Positions 53,563 to 63,176 of a stretch of DNA of 64,000 nucleotides are shown here, one piece after another (the stretch's first letter is position 1; the number at the start of each line of letters is the position of its first letter). A model generated the notes under the pieces. The model saw nothing but the letters and a program-made list of their open reading frames with translations. It made no database searches and had not been told where the DNA came from. The stretch is from Streptomyces thinghirensis (GTDB taxonomy: Bacteria > Actinomycetota > Actinomycetia > Streptomycetales > Streptomycetaceae): assembly GCA_021502835.1 (NCBI GenBank), contig JAKFGP010000032.1:54193-118192 (forward strand), written 5' to 3'. Made by a program: the position numbers and the translations under genes.

Positions 53563-54380
53563 GTGCCGGAAGGCCACACGATCCACAGGCTGGCCAAGGA
53601 CTACGCCACCGCCTTCGCCGCCGGCCAGGCCCCGTTCGTCACCAGCCCCCAGGGCAAGTTCGCCGACGCCGCCGCCCTGCTCACCGGCACCCCTTCACCC
53701 GGCACCGAGGCCCACGGCAAACACCTCTTCCTCGGCTTCGGCGCCGCCGAGCCCGCCGAGTGGGTCCACATCCACCTCGGCCTCTTCGGCAAGGTCACCT
53801 TCGAAGACCCCGCGCCCCGCCCACGGACACCGTCCGCCTCCGCCTGGCGAACGACACCGCGTACGTCGACCTCCGCGCCCCACCACCTGCGCCCTGATCA
53901 CCGACCCGGAGAAGCAGGCGATACACGACCGCCTCGGCCCCGACCCCCTGCGCCCGGACGCCGACCCGCGGGCGGCCTACCGCCGGGTCTCCCGCAGCCG
54001 CTCCACCATCGCCGCGCTGCTCATGGACCAGAAGGTCATCGCCGGCGTCGGCAACGTCTACCGCGCCGAGGTCCTCTTCCGCCACGGCATCGACCTGTAC
54101 CGCCCCGGCCGGACCTCACCCCCACCGAGTGGGACGCGATCTGGCACGACCTCACCGACCTCATGCGCGAGGGCGTCAGGAACAACCGCATCGACACCGT
54201 CCGCCCGGAGCACACTCCCGAGGCCATGGGCCGCCCGCCGCGCGTCGACGACCACGGCGGCGAGGTCTACGTCTACCGCCGGGCCAACCAGTCCTGCCAC
54301 TCTGCGGCGACGCGATCCGCACCGCGGACCTCGCCGCCCGCAACCTCTTCTGGTGCCCCACCCGCCAGCGGAAGCCCTAG
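53563..54380 (+). CDS. nei: Fpg/Nei-family DNA glycosylase
   Basis: About 270 residues. Base-excision repair enzyme: catalytic N-terminal Pro and Glu in VPEGHTIHRLAKDYA, EAHGKHLFLGF (Lys), LLMDQKVIAGVGNVYRAEVL (helix-two-turn-helix) and EVYVYRRANQSCHLCGDAIR (zinc finger). The usual last zinc-ligand Cys in CPxCQ reads CPTRQ here. GTG 53563 behind AGGAAGGA, about 75 bp after rpiB. Frame jumps near 53815, 53885, 54117 and 54300. Confidence 0.9.
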
Positions 54381-54560
54381 GGGTGCCGTTTGATCCTGCC
54401 GGGGCGCGGGGTCTGGCACGCCCATCTGCGGCGTTGTCGTCGGTCGCCAGGGCTCCGCCCCGTCGCCCTCCTCCGCTTTGCAGCTGCACGCACCAGACCC
54501 CGCTCGGGTCAGTCGCAACGCACCAGCTGCCCGGAGCCGGCCTGATCCAAACGACACCCC
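54380..54560. mobile_element. MITE-like inverted-repeat element
   Basis: 181-bp element between the nei stop and the acetyltransferase stop. Outer arms GGGGTGCCGTTT (54380-54391) and AAACGACACCCC (54549-54560) match in 11 of 12 positions; GATC follows on each side. Inner arms GCGGGGTCTGG (54406-54416) / CCAGACCCCGC (54493-54503) are perfect. It has no coding capacity. I recall similar dispersed repeats ending in GATCCAAACGACACCC in Streptomyces genomes, but could not check this. Its end overlaps the nei stop codon. Confidence 0.6.
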
Positions 54561-54577
54561 CTGGTACACGACCGCCG

Positions 54578-55841
54578 TCAGAACCCGTGTGGCAACCACG
54601 GCGCGACGTCCGGACCCGAACCCCCGCCGACGCCTCCGCCAGCGCGCCCCGCCGCACCTCTGGCACCCGCCCGGCCGCGCCCAGCGAGGCCAGATTCACG
54701 CCGCCGAGGTACGCCGCGCCCAACTCCCGTACCGTCAGCGCCAGATCCGCCGCGTCGGACGTCCGCTCGCAGGACGCCCCCTCGCGTCCCCGGTCAGCTG
54801 CCAACGCCCCGCGTTCCACGGGCAGAAGGCGTCCTCGACCTCGAACACCACGTCCACCGGCGTCTGATACGTCCGCGCCGTCAGCGCGGCCCCCACGTCC
54901 ACCAGCCGCACGTACAAGGCGTCCTCAGCACCGGCCGGCACCGCCGGATGTCCGACACCTGGTGCTGCCACGCCTCGTCGACCGGCCGCCTGCGCGCGGT
55001 CAGCACCGACGTCAGGTCGATGCCGAACAGGAACCGCCACAGCGCCGCATCGGTCGCCGGATCCAGCCCGGCCAGGTCCTCCACGACCACCGTGCCGCTC
55101 CGGCCCCTCGTTCCCCCAGGCCGGCCGCACCCGGAACCGCGCGTACCCCGTGACCTCGCCGTCCCGCCGGGCGACGACGCACTGCAGCGGTGACGCGCCC
55201 TCCCGCTCGCTCTCCGGGTCCAGCAGCCCCAGCCGCTCCCAGCCGGGCCGCCGGGCCAGCATGCCGGGCCGCGTGGGCACCAGCCGCGCGTACACCGCCT
55301 CGCACGCGTCGAGTACGTCCAGCGGGCGCCGCGTACCGAAGCTGTACGTCATCCGAGCTGTCCGGGTACGGACAGCCGGACCCGGTTCGTGTCGATCTCC
55401 GCGTTGATCTGGAAGGTCGCGGCGCCGTACCCGGAACCTGCCGTAGATCGCCGGTTCGGAGGCCGTCAGCACGGCCAGCGGCTCGCCCCAGGACCGTACG
55501 TCGTCCAACTGCCGCCGCATCATCGACGTCAGCACACCCCGGCGCCGGTGTGGCGGCGACGCTCACCATCGTCACGCCCGCCGCGGCCACCTCCGCACCG
55601 CCCGGCACGGTCATCCGGAAGCTGAACGCCCCCGCCGTCCCGACGCAGTCGTCGCCCTCCCAGACGCCGAGCGAGCGGTCGACCTCGGTCAGGGCGTTGA
55701 ACAGCGCCAACTCCTCGGCCGACCTGGACCCCGCCGAAGGCACGGACCAGCGTCCCGTACCACTTGTCCCACCTGGTCCCGCCGCAGCACCTGCAGCTCG
55801 GTCGTCAGGTCGTCGTCACCGTTTCCCCTGGAACGTTCCAT
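54578..55841 (-). CDS. Eis-type GNAT acetyltransferase
   Basis: About 420 residues, the length and three-part layout of Eis proteins. SAEELALFNALTEVDRSLGV, GAFSFRMTVPGGAEVAAAGV, TMVSVAATHRRRGVLTSMMR (acetyl-CoA loop), AVLTASEPAIYGRFGYG, RPLDVLDACEAVYARLVPTR, YARFRVRPAW, and the C-terminal SCP2-like fold LTVRELGAAYLGGVNLASLG. The end, read across a jump, is DVAPWLPHGF. A terminal Phe carboxylate is the general base in Eis. Substrates of the family are amines, including aminoglycosides. ATG 55841. Numerous frame jumps. Confidence 0.85.
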
Positions 55842-56005
55842 GGACCATGCGTACCAGGGCGGCGCGGGCCGGGCGAGGCAATTTCCGCCAGGTTGCGGCG
55901 CGACGGCCGTTCGTGAAGTTCTACCGTGAAGTCGGGCCCTCGGACGGGGGACAAGTAGGACCTCCCGTGCCAAGCGCCCGGTCCGATGGATAGGGTCCCG
56001 AACTA

Positions 56006-57205
56006 ATGGCAGCAGGACGACAGCGGCGCGCGGAAGCCGACACGTTCACGGCCCGGTGGAAGAAGCAGTGGCACCGGGCCCGCGTCGGCATGCGCAGATC
56101 CGCCGTCGACTACTTCCGCGGCGACGGTCTCGGACTGGATCGCCCTGGCCGGTCTGCTGCTGATGATCCCCGTCATCGCCGCCACCACGATGGCGAACTC
56201 GGTGTGGTGCTCACCGGCCGCTCTGGTCCTGCCGATCGTCGCGGGCGGCCTGCTGCTGCGCCCGGCGAGCCTGCTCGGCCTGTACGCGGCGGCGGCCACG
56301 GCGCTGATCGTGGAGTCCGTGCAACTGGGCCCGTACACCGAGGGCCCCTCCCGGGTCACCCCCGGCGTGGTCCTGGTCGTCGCGGCCTGCGGCTTCTTCG
56401 GACTGCTGGTCGCCCAGTTCCGCAGCCGGGTCGGCGTGCCCTGGCGGCGCGGCGGCACCATGCTCTTCGACCTGCGCGAACGCATCCGGGTCCAGAGCAA
56501 GCCGCCCGCTGCCGCCGGGCTGGCACCGGAGATGGCGCTGTGCCTCGGCCGGCGGCCAGTCCTTCTCCGGCGACTTCTCTGTCGTCGCGGCCCGCACGAA
56601 CGGCGGCCGGACGCTCGAGGTGGTCCTCACCGACGTGTCCGGCAAGGGCATGGACGCGGGCTCGCGCGCCCTGCTGCTGTCGGGCGCGTCTGGCGGACTG
56701 CTGGGCAGCCTCGCCCCCGCACGCCTTCCCGCCGGCCGCCAACGGCTACCTGCTCCGCCAGGACTGGGACGAGGTCGCCACCTCCATCCACCCTCGTACC
56801 GGACCTCGACTCCGGCGACTACGAGCTGTACTCCGCCGGACATCCGCCGGGCCTCCAGCTCAGCGCGGGCACCGCCGCTGGGAGGAGAAGACGGCCGAGG
56901 GGCCGCTGCTGCGTGTACGACGGTGCGCAGTTCGACCCGGTGAAGGGGGCCCTGCGCCCCGGAGACGTGCTGATGCTGTTCACGGACGGCCTGGCGGAGA
57001 CCTCGACCGCGACATCGCCGAGGGCATCGACCGCCTCACCGGCGAGGCCGACCGCTATGTCGCGGGCGGCTTCCACGGCGCCGCCTGGCACCTGATCGAG
57101 GCGGTCGCCAAGGACGTCAACGACGACCGGGGCGCTCCTGCTGATCTGCCGGGAGGGCGCCACGGCCCAGTCCCCGACGGCCCGTCCTCAACGGTGGCGG
57201 ACTGA
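56006..57205 (+). CDS. Membrane SpoIIE-type PPM phosphatase
   Basis: About 395 residues. The N-terminus has three membrane helices (AALVLPIVAGGLLLRPASLL, LGLYAAAATALIVESVQLGP, PGVVLVVAACGFFGLLVAQF). The phosphatase domain reads SFSGDFSVVAARTNGGRTLE, VVLTDVSGKGMDAGSRALLL, LDSGDYELYSAGHPPGLQLS and PGDVLMLFTDGLAETS. Such proteins dephosphorylate anti-anti-sigma factors in Streptomyces stress and development pathways. ATG 56006. Frame jumps near 56145, 56515, 56550, 56790 and others; the C-terminus is uncertain. Confidence 0.88.
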   Translation: MAAGRQRRAEADTFTARWKKQWHRARVGMRRSAVDYFRGDGLGLDRPGRSAADDPRHRRHHDGELGVVLTGRSGPADRRGRPAAAPGEPARPVRGGGHGADRGVRATGPVHRGPLPGHPRRGPGRRGLRLLRTAGRPVPQPGRRALAARRHHALRPARTHPGPEQAARCRRAGTGDGAVPRPAASPSPATSLSSRPARTAAGRSRWSSPTCPARAWTRARAPCCCRARLADCWAASPPHAFPPAANGYLLRQDWDEVATSIHPRTGPRLRRLRAVLRRTSAGPPAQRGHRRWEEKTAEGPLLRVRRCAVRPGEGGPAPRRRADAVHGRPGGDLDRDIAEGIDRLTGEADRYVAGGFHGAAWHLIEAVAKDVNDDRGAPADLPGGRHGPVPDGPSSTVAD

Positions 57206-57217
57206 CACACGGGCCGC

Positions 57218-57722
57218 GTGTCCCACACCCCGTCACCACCCCCACCCTCCGCTGAGCCGCTCTCCTGGCCGACGTCGAGGCCACCGCCCGTGCCGCCCAC
57301 GCCGGACAGACCGACAAGGCGGGGCGGCCGTACGCCGAACACCGCGGGCCGTCGCCGAGGGCGTGCGGCGGCGCGGCGGGGACGACGAGCAGATCGCGGC
57401 GGCCTGGCTGCGCACGACGCCGTCGAGGACGACGCGTTGTCCGAGCGATGGCTGCGCGAGGCCGCGCTGAGCCGCCGTACCAAAGGACATCGTCCTCGCC
57501 TCACCAAGCGGGCGGGGAGTCGCCCGAGGCGTACGCCGCGCGCATCCTCGCCACGCCCGGCGTCTCCGCTGGTCAAGGAGGCGGACCTCGCGCGCACAAC
57601 GCCGACCCGGCACGGCTCGCGGTCCTGGACACGGCCACCTGCGACAGCGACTGACCGAGAAGTACGCGCGGATGCGCGCACTTCCTCGGTCTGGTCGATC
57701 CGGACGAGGGCGCCTGGAAGTG
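57218..57722 (+). CDS. HD-domain phosphohydrolase-like protein
   Basis: About 165 residues read across frames: ATARAAHAGQTDKAGRPYAE(H), GVRRRGGDDEQIAAAWLHDA, VEDDALSERWLREAALSRRT, LTKRAGESPEAYAARILATP, LVKEADLAHNADPARLAVLD. The H...HD...D pattern is that of HD hydrolases, close to the (p)ppGpp hydrolase part of Rel/SpoT and MESH1. It would cleave a phosphorylated nucleotide. Start near GTG 57218 and the stop near 57720 are both uncertain. Confidence 0.7.
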
Positions 57723-57734
57723 GAAAGCCGCCGC

Positions 57735-57762
57735 CTTCAGACGGAGACCTTCAGACGGAGAC
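57735..57762. repeat. 14-bp direct tandem repeat
   Basis: CTTCAGACGGAGAC occurs twice in tandem (57735-57748, 57749-57762) at the end of the minus-strand acyltransferase gene, whose TGA lies within the second copy. Confidence 0.7.
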
Positions 57763-58972
57763 CTTCTCGCCGGCCTCCGCTCGGCGCACGAGCCTCGCGC
57801 ACCCCCTGTCTTCTCCGCCTTCTCTGTTTTTTCTCCGCCTTCTCCCGCTTCTCGCGGCCCCGGGCGGCCTCGCCCGATCCCGCTTGAAGAGCCACTCCAT
57901 TCTCGGCTCCACCACGCACCGCAGGACCCGCTGGACGGGCTTGGTGCACAGCAGGGTGATGACCGTGGCTCCGAGGACGGTGAGCCCGATCTCCCCGAGC
58001 GGCGAGTCCAGCACGGGGTGGGAGAACCAGCCGGCGTAGCTGCCCTCCTTCACCAGGAAGCCGGCACCAGGTAGCCGTAGATCGTGCCCGCGCCGAGTGC
58101 CGTGAACCACCATGCGCCGGCCCGGCACCCAGGCGAAGAAGCACGCGGACAGCACCAGCGAGCAGCCGAAGAGGGCGAGCGTCAGCACGGGCCCGGTCCA
58201 CCAGGGGGCGCCCGTGTCCTGCACGGCGGCGTTGCGGTAGAACCAGCCGGTCTCCATGCGCGGCACCGACCACCAGGCGACGGCCACGGCGGCCGCGACC
58301 ACCGGCATGCGACGCGATCCGTACCGAGCGGCGCCGTGACCAGCCGGAAGTGCTCGGGGCGCAGCACCAGGCCCAGCACGAAGCACGGCAGGGAACTGCA
58401 GCACCCGCTGCATGTTCAGGTCGTTGCCGACCGTGGGCGTCACGGAGGCCAGCGCGGCGATGCCCAGCGCGATCGGCAGCGGCCAGCGGACCGTCTGCCA
58501 GATGGGGGTGGTCAGCCGCCAGACGAACAGCGCGCACAGGAACCACAGCAGGTACGTGGGTCCAGCAGGCTGATGTCGTTGGCCGGGTCCTCGCTGACGC
58601 GGCGGTGCAGCGCGCTAGGCGACCTCGAAGACGAGGTACGGGACGGCGACACCGGTGATCAGCCGTTTGACGCGCTTGAGTCTCAGATCGAAACTGCGCG
58701 AGAAGTAGCCGGAGATGATGATGAACGCCGGCATGTGGAACGTGTACGGGACCCGGTCAGGGTCTCGACGGTCCGGTTCCCCGTCCAGGATCTGTCCCCA
58801 GGCGTGACCCACACCGACCAGCACGATCGCCAGGTACTTGGCGTTGTCGAAGAATGCGTCGCGCTGCCGACCGGCTGTGCCCTGCTGGTTCCGGTGCCTG
58901 CCGGTTCGGCGCCTGCTGGTCCGAGCGGTACGGCGACTTCCGGTCGCCGTGCGGTCGCAGCGAGCTCGTCAT
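57751..58972 (-). CDS. Membrane acyltransferase (acyltransferase-3 / fucose O-acetylase-like)
   Basis: About 405 residues, around ten membrane helices. RDAFFDNAKYLAIVLVGVGH (the family's N-terminal DNAK...H), YTFHMPAFIIISGYFSRSFD, RLITGVAVPYLVFEVAYSAL, LLWFLCALFVWRLTTPIW, and GWFSHPVLDSPLGEIGLTVL. The basic C-terminus ends GEKVSV. Transfers acyl groups to an extracellular sugar or polymer. ATG 58972. Frame jumps near 58870, 58770, 58610, 58560 and others. Confidence 0.83.
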
Positions 58973-59634
58973 GCAACCCCCCGCCAGAAAATCGGCGGGT
59001 CGTGCTGCAGGACCTCGCTGCTCTGGTGGGGACGAGGCAGCGTAGAACATCTGAGGCACCCTAGCGTTCTCCTGTGTTCCGTAAAACCCTCGACGTCATT
59101 CCTGCATTCGTCTCCTGAGTACCCTCGCGAGTACCCGGTATTTCGGGGAACTCGTCCTCTACGGTCGCTGACGGCTCCCACACCGCGCTGCGTCGCCGGG
59201 CGCGGAAGCACTCCCTGGTCACCCCACTTGTCATGACTCGTCGTGACTAAACAGTGCATAAGACTGGGAGGGCGACCCGCCGGAATGACCCCTCCAATGC
59301 GCTTTACGACGGACTGTCGACGACGCCGGTGAACTCTCTGTGAAGTGCTCGCCGATGTGCGCCCCACGACAATTCGAAATATCTGCGAACGCGTTGTGTG
59401 GGCATCGAAACGAAGTGGCCGGAATTCCCCGCACGAGTGCCCTGTCGAATTTCTGTACGGGGTGCGATGGTTGGGTACGTCCGCGCGCGGGGAGGTGCGC
59501 CGCCCTGAGAACCGGCCGGACGATGTGATCACGCTGCCGCATAGCGGGGCCCGGTTGGTGGCACGATGGTTCTGGCGGTGTGCTGGGCGCACCCTCCGGG
59601 CCGGGAGAGCGGACCGGCCTAGGTGTGATCAGTC
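58973..59634. other. Long intergenic region with no supported gene
   Basis: 662 bp, visibly less GC-rich than its surroundings (for example 59230-59450). Open frames exist on both strands but none shows a recognisable family, convincing third-position GC bias or ribosome site. It may hold the promoter of the acyltransferase gene and a decayed or foreign segment. Confidence 0.5.
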
Positions 59635-59823
59635 GTGGCCATTTCGCTGTCAGTGGTGCTGCTGTTGGCAATCATCCGTGGTGCTGCTGCGAGGAGGCTC
59701 CATCAAGGCGGGCCCGGCGATCGTCGCGTCCTCTTTGGCTTTGCTGGCCTCGACGGGCATGGCCGACGACATCCAGCGCTTCTGACCTTCGATAGCGGAG
59801 ACCCTCAACTCCATCAGTTCTAG
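59635..59823 (+). CDS. Small single-helix membrane protein
   Basis: About 62 residues. VAISLSVVLLLAII(L)VVLLRGGS, IKAGPAIVAS, LFGF(L)LASTGMADDIQRF, SIAETLNS when joined across jumps near 59672, 59730 and 59780. One N-terminal membrane helix and a second hydrophobic segment. I recall similar short proteins in Streptomyces, some on actinomycete integrative elements, without known function. GTG 59635 and TAG 59823. Confidence 0.6.
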   Translation: MAISLSVVLLLAIIRGAAARRLHQGGPGDRRVLFGFAGLDGHGRRHPALLTFDSGDPQLHQF

Positions 59824-60210
59824 CCCGGGGCCGCCTCCTGACGCCTGTCAGCGCTCCAGGGCGGGCACCGCTGGACCGGCATGGCGGCCGGCCGCTCCGC
59901 TTCAGGGCTCCGGAAGCCCGCGCGCCGCTGCCGCACCACGAACACAGCCGCGACGACCGAGAGCATCGAGGAAGAAGGGCGCCCCGCTCGCATACACCGC
60001 CAGCACGGCCGCTTTGCCGCTGGTGCGCGCTGGAGGCGCCTGCTTTCGATACGCGCCGTCCAGGACTCTCTACCGTCAAGGCGGAGCGGCTTTGAGGACA
60101 CCCAAGGATCGAAAGCCCGAGGGGCACGCCGGGGACACGGCCGACTGGACAGGTCCCCGCAGCGATCAGGGCCAGGCGGAGAGTGATCCTCGACCTGGCC
60201 CTGAGTCGTC
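59824..60210. other. Intergenic region before tRNA-Gly
   Basis: 387 bp. An open frame at 59881-60186 is basic and low in complexity, and I cannot support it as a gene. The only clear structure is the hairpin at 60167-60203. Confidence 0.5.
60167..60203 (-). terminator. Hairpin after tRNA-Gly
   Basis: CAGGGCCAGG / CCTGGCCCTG, 10-bp perfect stem with a 17-base loop, starting 7 bp past the 3' end of the minus-strand tRNA gene. Confidence 0.6.
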
Positions 60211-60284
60211 TGGAGCGGGCGACGGGAATCGAACCCGCGTAGCTAGTTTGGAAGACTAGGGCTCTACCATTGAGCTACGCCCGC
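60211..60284 (-). tRNA. tRNA-Gly (anticodon UCC)
   Basis: 74 nt including an encoded CCA. The minus strand begins GCGGGCG and ends CGCCCGC-TCCA (7-bp acceptor stem). The anticodon arm is CTAGT-CTTCCAA-ACTAG with anticodon TCC, and the T arm carries GGTTCGATTCC. All arms pair correctly, so this gene is free of indels. Confidence 0.95.
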
Positions 60285-60442
60285 ACAGCGCGCGCGGGTC
60301 GCCGACCGCGGCACTGAAGGCATCGTAGCGGGTCGTCCCCCCTCACCGCACACCCCTTCCGGTCCGCGCCGGACCTTCACGGACGCTCGGGAAACTCGGC
60401 GGTCCCCGACGCCTGGCGGCATGTACCCCGTCTCGCACCAGA

Positions 60443-60521
60443 CGGGGTGTGGCGCAGCTTGCGTAGCGCGTCCGCTTTGGGAGCGGAAGGCCGTGGGTTC
60501 AAATCCCCGCCACCCCGACCA
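60443..60521 (+). tRNA. tRNA-Pro (anticodon UGG) with an extra base
   Basis: 79 nt with encoded CCA. Acceptor stem CGGGGTG / CACCCCG; anticodon arm TCCGC-TTTGGGA-GCGGA, anticodon TGG. Between TTCAAAT and the acceptor 3' strand there are six bases (CCCCGC) instead of five, and the D loop (CTTGCGTAG) also looks one base long. The gene is surely functional in the organism, so these are most simply sequence errors. Confidence 0.9.
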
Positions 60522-60701
60522 ACCACCGAGACCGCGGTCGCTGATGATGATCGCCTTTTGGGCCGTGTAGTCGCTGCCGTTACTATGCAAGCTGCACGCC
60601 CGTGTGTCTCAGCGTCTGGAAGTCTCCGGGCGGCGAAATTTGCCGGATGCCGCTCTGGTTCCGGCAGAACCCAAGAAGTCAGCCACCAAGGAGACCGAAC
60701 C

Positions 60702-62110
60702 GTGAAGAGCGCCGTGAGACCCTGAACCCGACCCGGGTTCGGCTCACTGTCGAGGTGCCCTTCGAGGAGCTCAAGGACAGCCTCGACGCGGCGTACAAGA
60801 AGATCAACCAGCAGGTCACGGTGAAGGGCTTCCGCAAGGGCAAGATCCCGGCCCGAGTCATCGACCAGCGGTTCAGGCCGCGGTGGGTTCTGGAGGAGGC
60901 GGTCAACGACGCGCTTCCGAAGTTCTACACCGACGCGGTCAACGAGGCCGAGCTGAACCCGCTCGGCCGGCCGAGGTCGACATCACGGAGCTGAAGGACG
61001 GCGAGACGCTGAACTTCACCGCCGAGGTCGACATCCGCCCGGCCATCGAGATCCCGGACTACTCCGGTATCGAGGTCGAGGTGGACGCCGTCGAGGTCAG
61101 CGACGAGGACGTCGAGAAGGCGGTGGAGCAGCTGCGCGAGCGCTTCGCCTCCACCTCCCCCGTCGAGCGTGCCGCCGAGGACGGCGACGTCGTCACCCTC
61201 GACCTGCAGGCCAAGGTCGACGGCGAGGTCCTGGAGGACGGCGTCGCCGGCGGCGTCTCCTACACCATCGGCTCCGGCGAGCTGCCGGAAGGCATCGACG
61301 ACGCCGTGAAGGGCGTGGAGCCGGTGGCGAGGCCACCTTCACCTCCGAGCTCAAGGGCGGCTCGGCGGCCGGCAAGGAGGCCGAGGTCACCGTCAAGGTC
61401 ACCCAGGTCGCCGCGCGTGAGCTGCCCGAGCTGGACGACGACTTCGCGCAGCTCGCGTCGGAGTTCGACACGCTCGAGGAGCTGAAGGCCGACAGCCGCA
61501 AGCGCCTGGCCAACACCAAGCAGTACGACCAGGCCACGCAGGCCAGGAGCGCGTGCTCGATAGGCTCCTCGAGCTGGTCGAGGTCCCCGTCCCCGAGAAG
61601 CTCCTCGAGGACGAGGTCAACACCCGCAAGCACAACCTGGAGCACCACCAGCTCGGCCAGATGGGCCTGGACCTCGAGAAGTACCTGGAGCTCCAGGGCA
61701 AGACCGTCGAGGAGTTCGAGGCCGAGACCCGCGAGGCCGCGGTCAAGGGCATCAAGACCGAGTTCGTCCTCGACGAGCTGGTCAAGCAGGAGAAGCTCAA
61801 CGTCAGCCAGGAGGAGCTCACCGAGCACCTCATGCGCCGCGCCGCCTCCTCCGGCATGTCCCCCGACCAGTTCGCCCAGGCCGTCGTCGAGCAGGGCCAG
61901 GTCCCGCTCCTCGTCGGCGCAAGGTCGCCGCGGCAAGGCCCTGGCCGTCGTGGTCGAGAAGGCCACGGTCAAGGACACCAACGGCGAGGTCGTCGACCTG
62001 GAGGACGAGAGGAGGAGGGAGACGGAGTGCCACGGAGGCCGCCGCCGAGTCCCGCCGAGGCCGGTGACGACAAGGCCGAGGAGAAGTCCGAGGAGAAGAC
62101 CGAGGGCTGA
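60702..62110 (+). CDS. tig: Trigger factor
   Basis: About 465 residues, ribosome-bound chaperone and prolyl isomerase. Start VKSAV(E)[14 protein letters not shown] at GTG 60702 behind AAGGAGA. The ribosome-binding region has the signature GFRKGKIP in [20 protein letters not shown]. The FKBP-like middle reads [20 protein letters not shown] and [17 protein letters not shown]. The C-terminal chaperone arms include [20 protein letters not shown] and [20 protein letters not shown]. The acidic tail is EKSEEKTEG. Frame jumps near 60718, 60880, 60970, 61325, 61545 and 61920-62040. Confidence 0.96.
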
Positions 62111-62421
62111 GCCCCACGGCTCCTCGCGAAAGACGTGTGACGGGCCGGGGCGACAGCCGCCCCGGAGCCCGTCGGCGTACGGCGCGGCAGGCGCCGAGGA
62201 CGCGGGGCCGTATCGGCGCGGGCGGCAGTCCCCTATCACCCAGCGGAGCGACATGCGCTCACAGCGAACACCCGCGAAACCGGGATGGCACCGCCAGGGC
62301 CTGCGCGTTAGGGTCCATGAATACGAGGGCAGGGGAGTCCCCGAAACCGGCCGGACGGCCCCGAGCCCCGGCAGAACACGTGAGACGGCCCGGCGCCGTC
62401 GTAAGACGAGCAGGTGGATAC
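62111..62421. promoter_or_regulatory. tig-clpP1 intergenic region with ClgR-type box
   Basis: 311 bp. Read on the minus strand it contains GTTCGC-N5-GCG (62256-62269), the motif I recall for ClgR, the activator of clpP1clpP2 in Streptomyces. It ends 152 bp before the clpP1 start. No other gene is visible. Confidence 0.6.
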
Positions 62422-63050
62422 GTGACGAATCTGGATGCCCTCCGCCGCCGGCGAGCCCTCCATCGGTGGTGGCCTCGGCGACCAGGTCCTACAACCGGCG
62501 CTGCTCGGCGAGCGGATCATCTTCCTCGGCCAGCCGGTCGACGACGACATCGCCAGCAAGATCACCGACAGCTGCTGCTCCTTGCCGCCGACCCGGACAA
62601 GGACATCTTCCTGTACATCGACAGCCCCGGCGGCTCGATCGCGGCCGGCATGGCGATCTACGACACCATGCAGTTCATCCAAGAACGACGTGGTGACGAT
62701 CGCGATGGGGCTCGCGGCCTCGATGGGGCAGTTCCTCCTCAGCGCGGGCACCCCGGGCAAGCGCTTCGCGGCACCGAACGCCGAGATCTGATGATCCACC
62801 AGCCCTCCGCCGGTCTGGCCGGCTCCGCCTCGGACATCAAGATCCACGCCGAGCGGCTGCTGCACACCAAGAAGCGCATGGCGGAAGCGGACGTCCCAGC
62901 ACACCGGTCCAGACGATCGAGCAGATCACCCGCGACCCCGGACCGCGACCGCTGGACCGGGCGCCTGCGAGGCCAAGGAGTACGGCCTCATCGACGACGC
63001 GTCATCCCCACGGCCGCCGGCATGCCGGGCGGCGGCGGCACGGGGCCTGA
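62422..63050 (+). CDS. clpP1: ATP-dependent Clp protease subunit ClpP1
   Basis: About 215 residues, serine protease subunit. MTNL at GTG 62422, then [18 protein letters not shown] (or start at ATG 62435), [20 protein letters not shown], the serine motif in [20 protein letters not shown], catalytic His in [20 protein letters not shown], and [11 protein letters not shown]. The Asp region reads RDRDRW...GLIDD in pieces, and the end is [14 protein letters not shown](A). The stop TGA 63048-63050 needs one missing G. Frame jumps near 62433, 62490, 62575, 62683, 62788, 62897 and later. Confidence 0.94.
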
Positions 63051-63176
63051 GGCCGCTCCCCGCGGGCCCCGGGTCTGCCCGGGCCCGGGCGGAGCCGAGC
63101 CAAGCCCCTCCGCGGGCCCAGTGCGCCCCGTCCAGCCGGCCCCCGAGCCGACCGCCTCAGCCCCTTCCCAGGAGAA

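Noticed and set aside
59881..60186. 101-codon basic open frame
   Set aside because: Low complexity, no ribosome site and no recognisable family.
60211..60521. Attachment site of an integrated element
   Set aside because: I found no integrase gene or second copy of a tRNA 3' end in the window.
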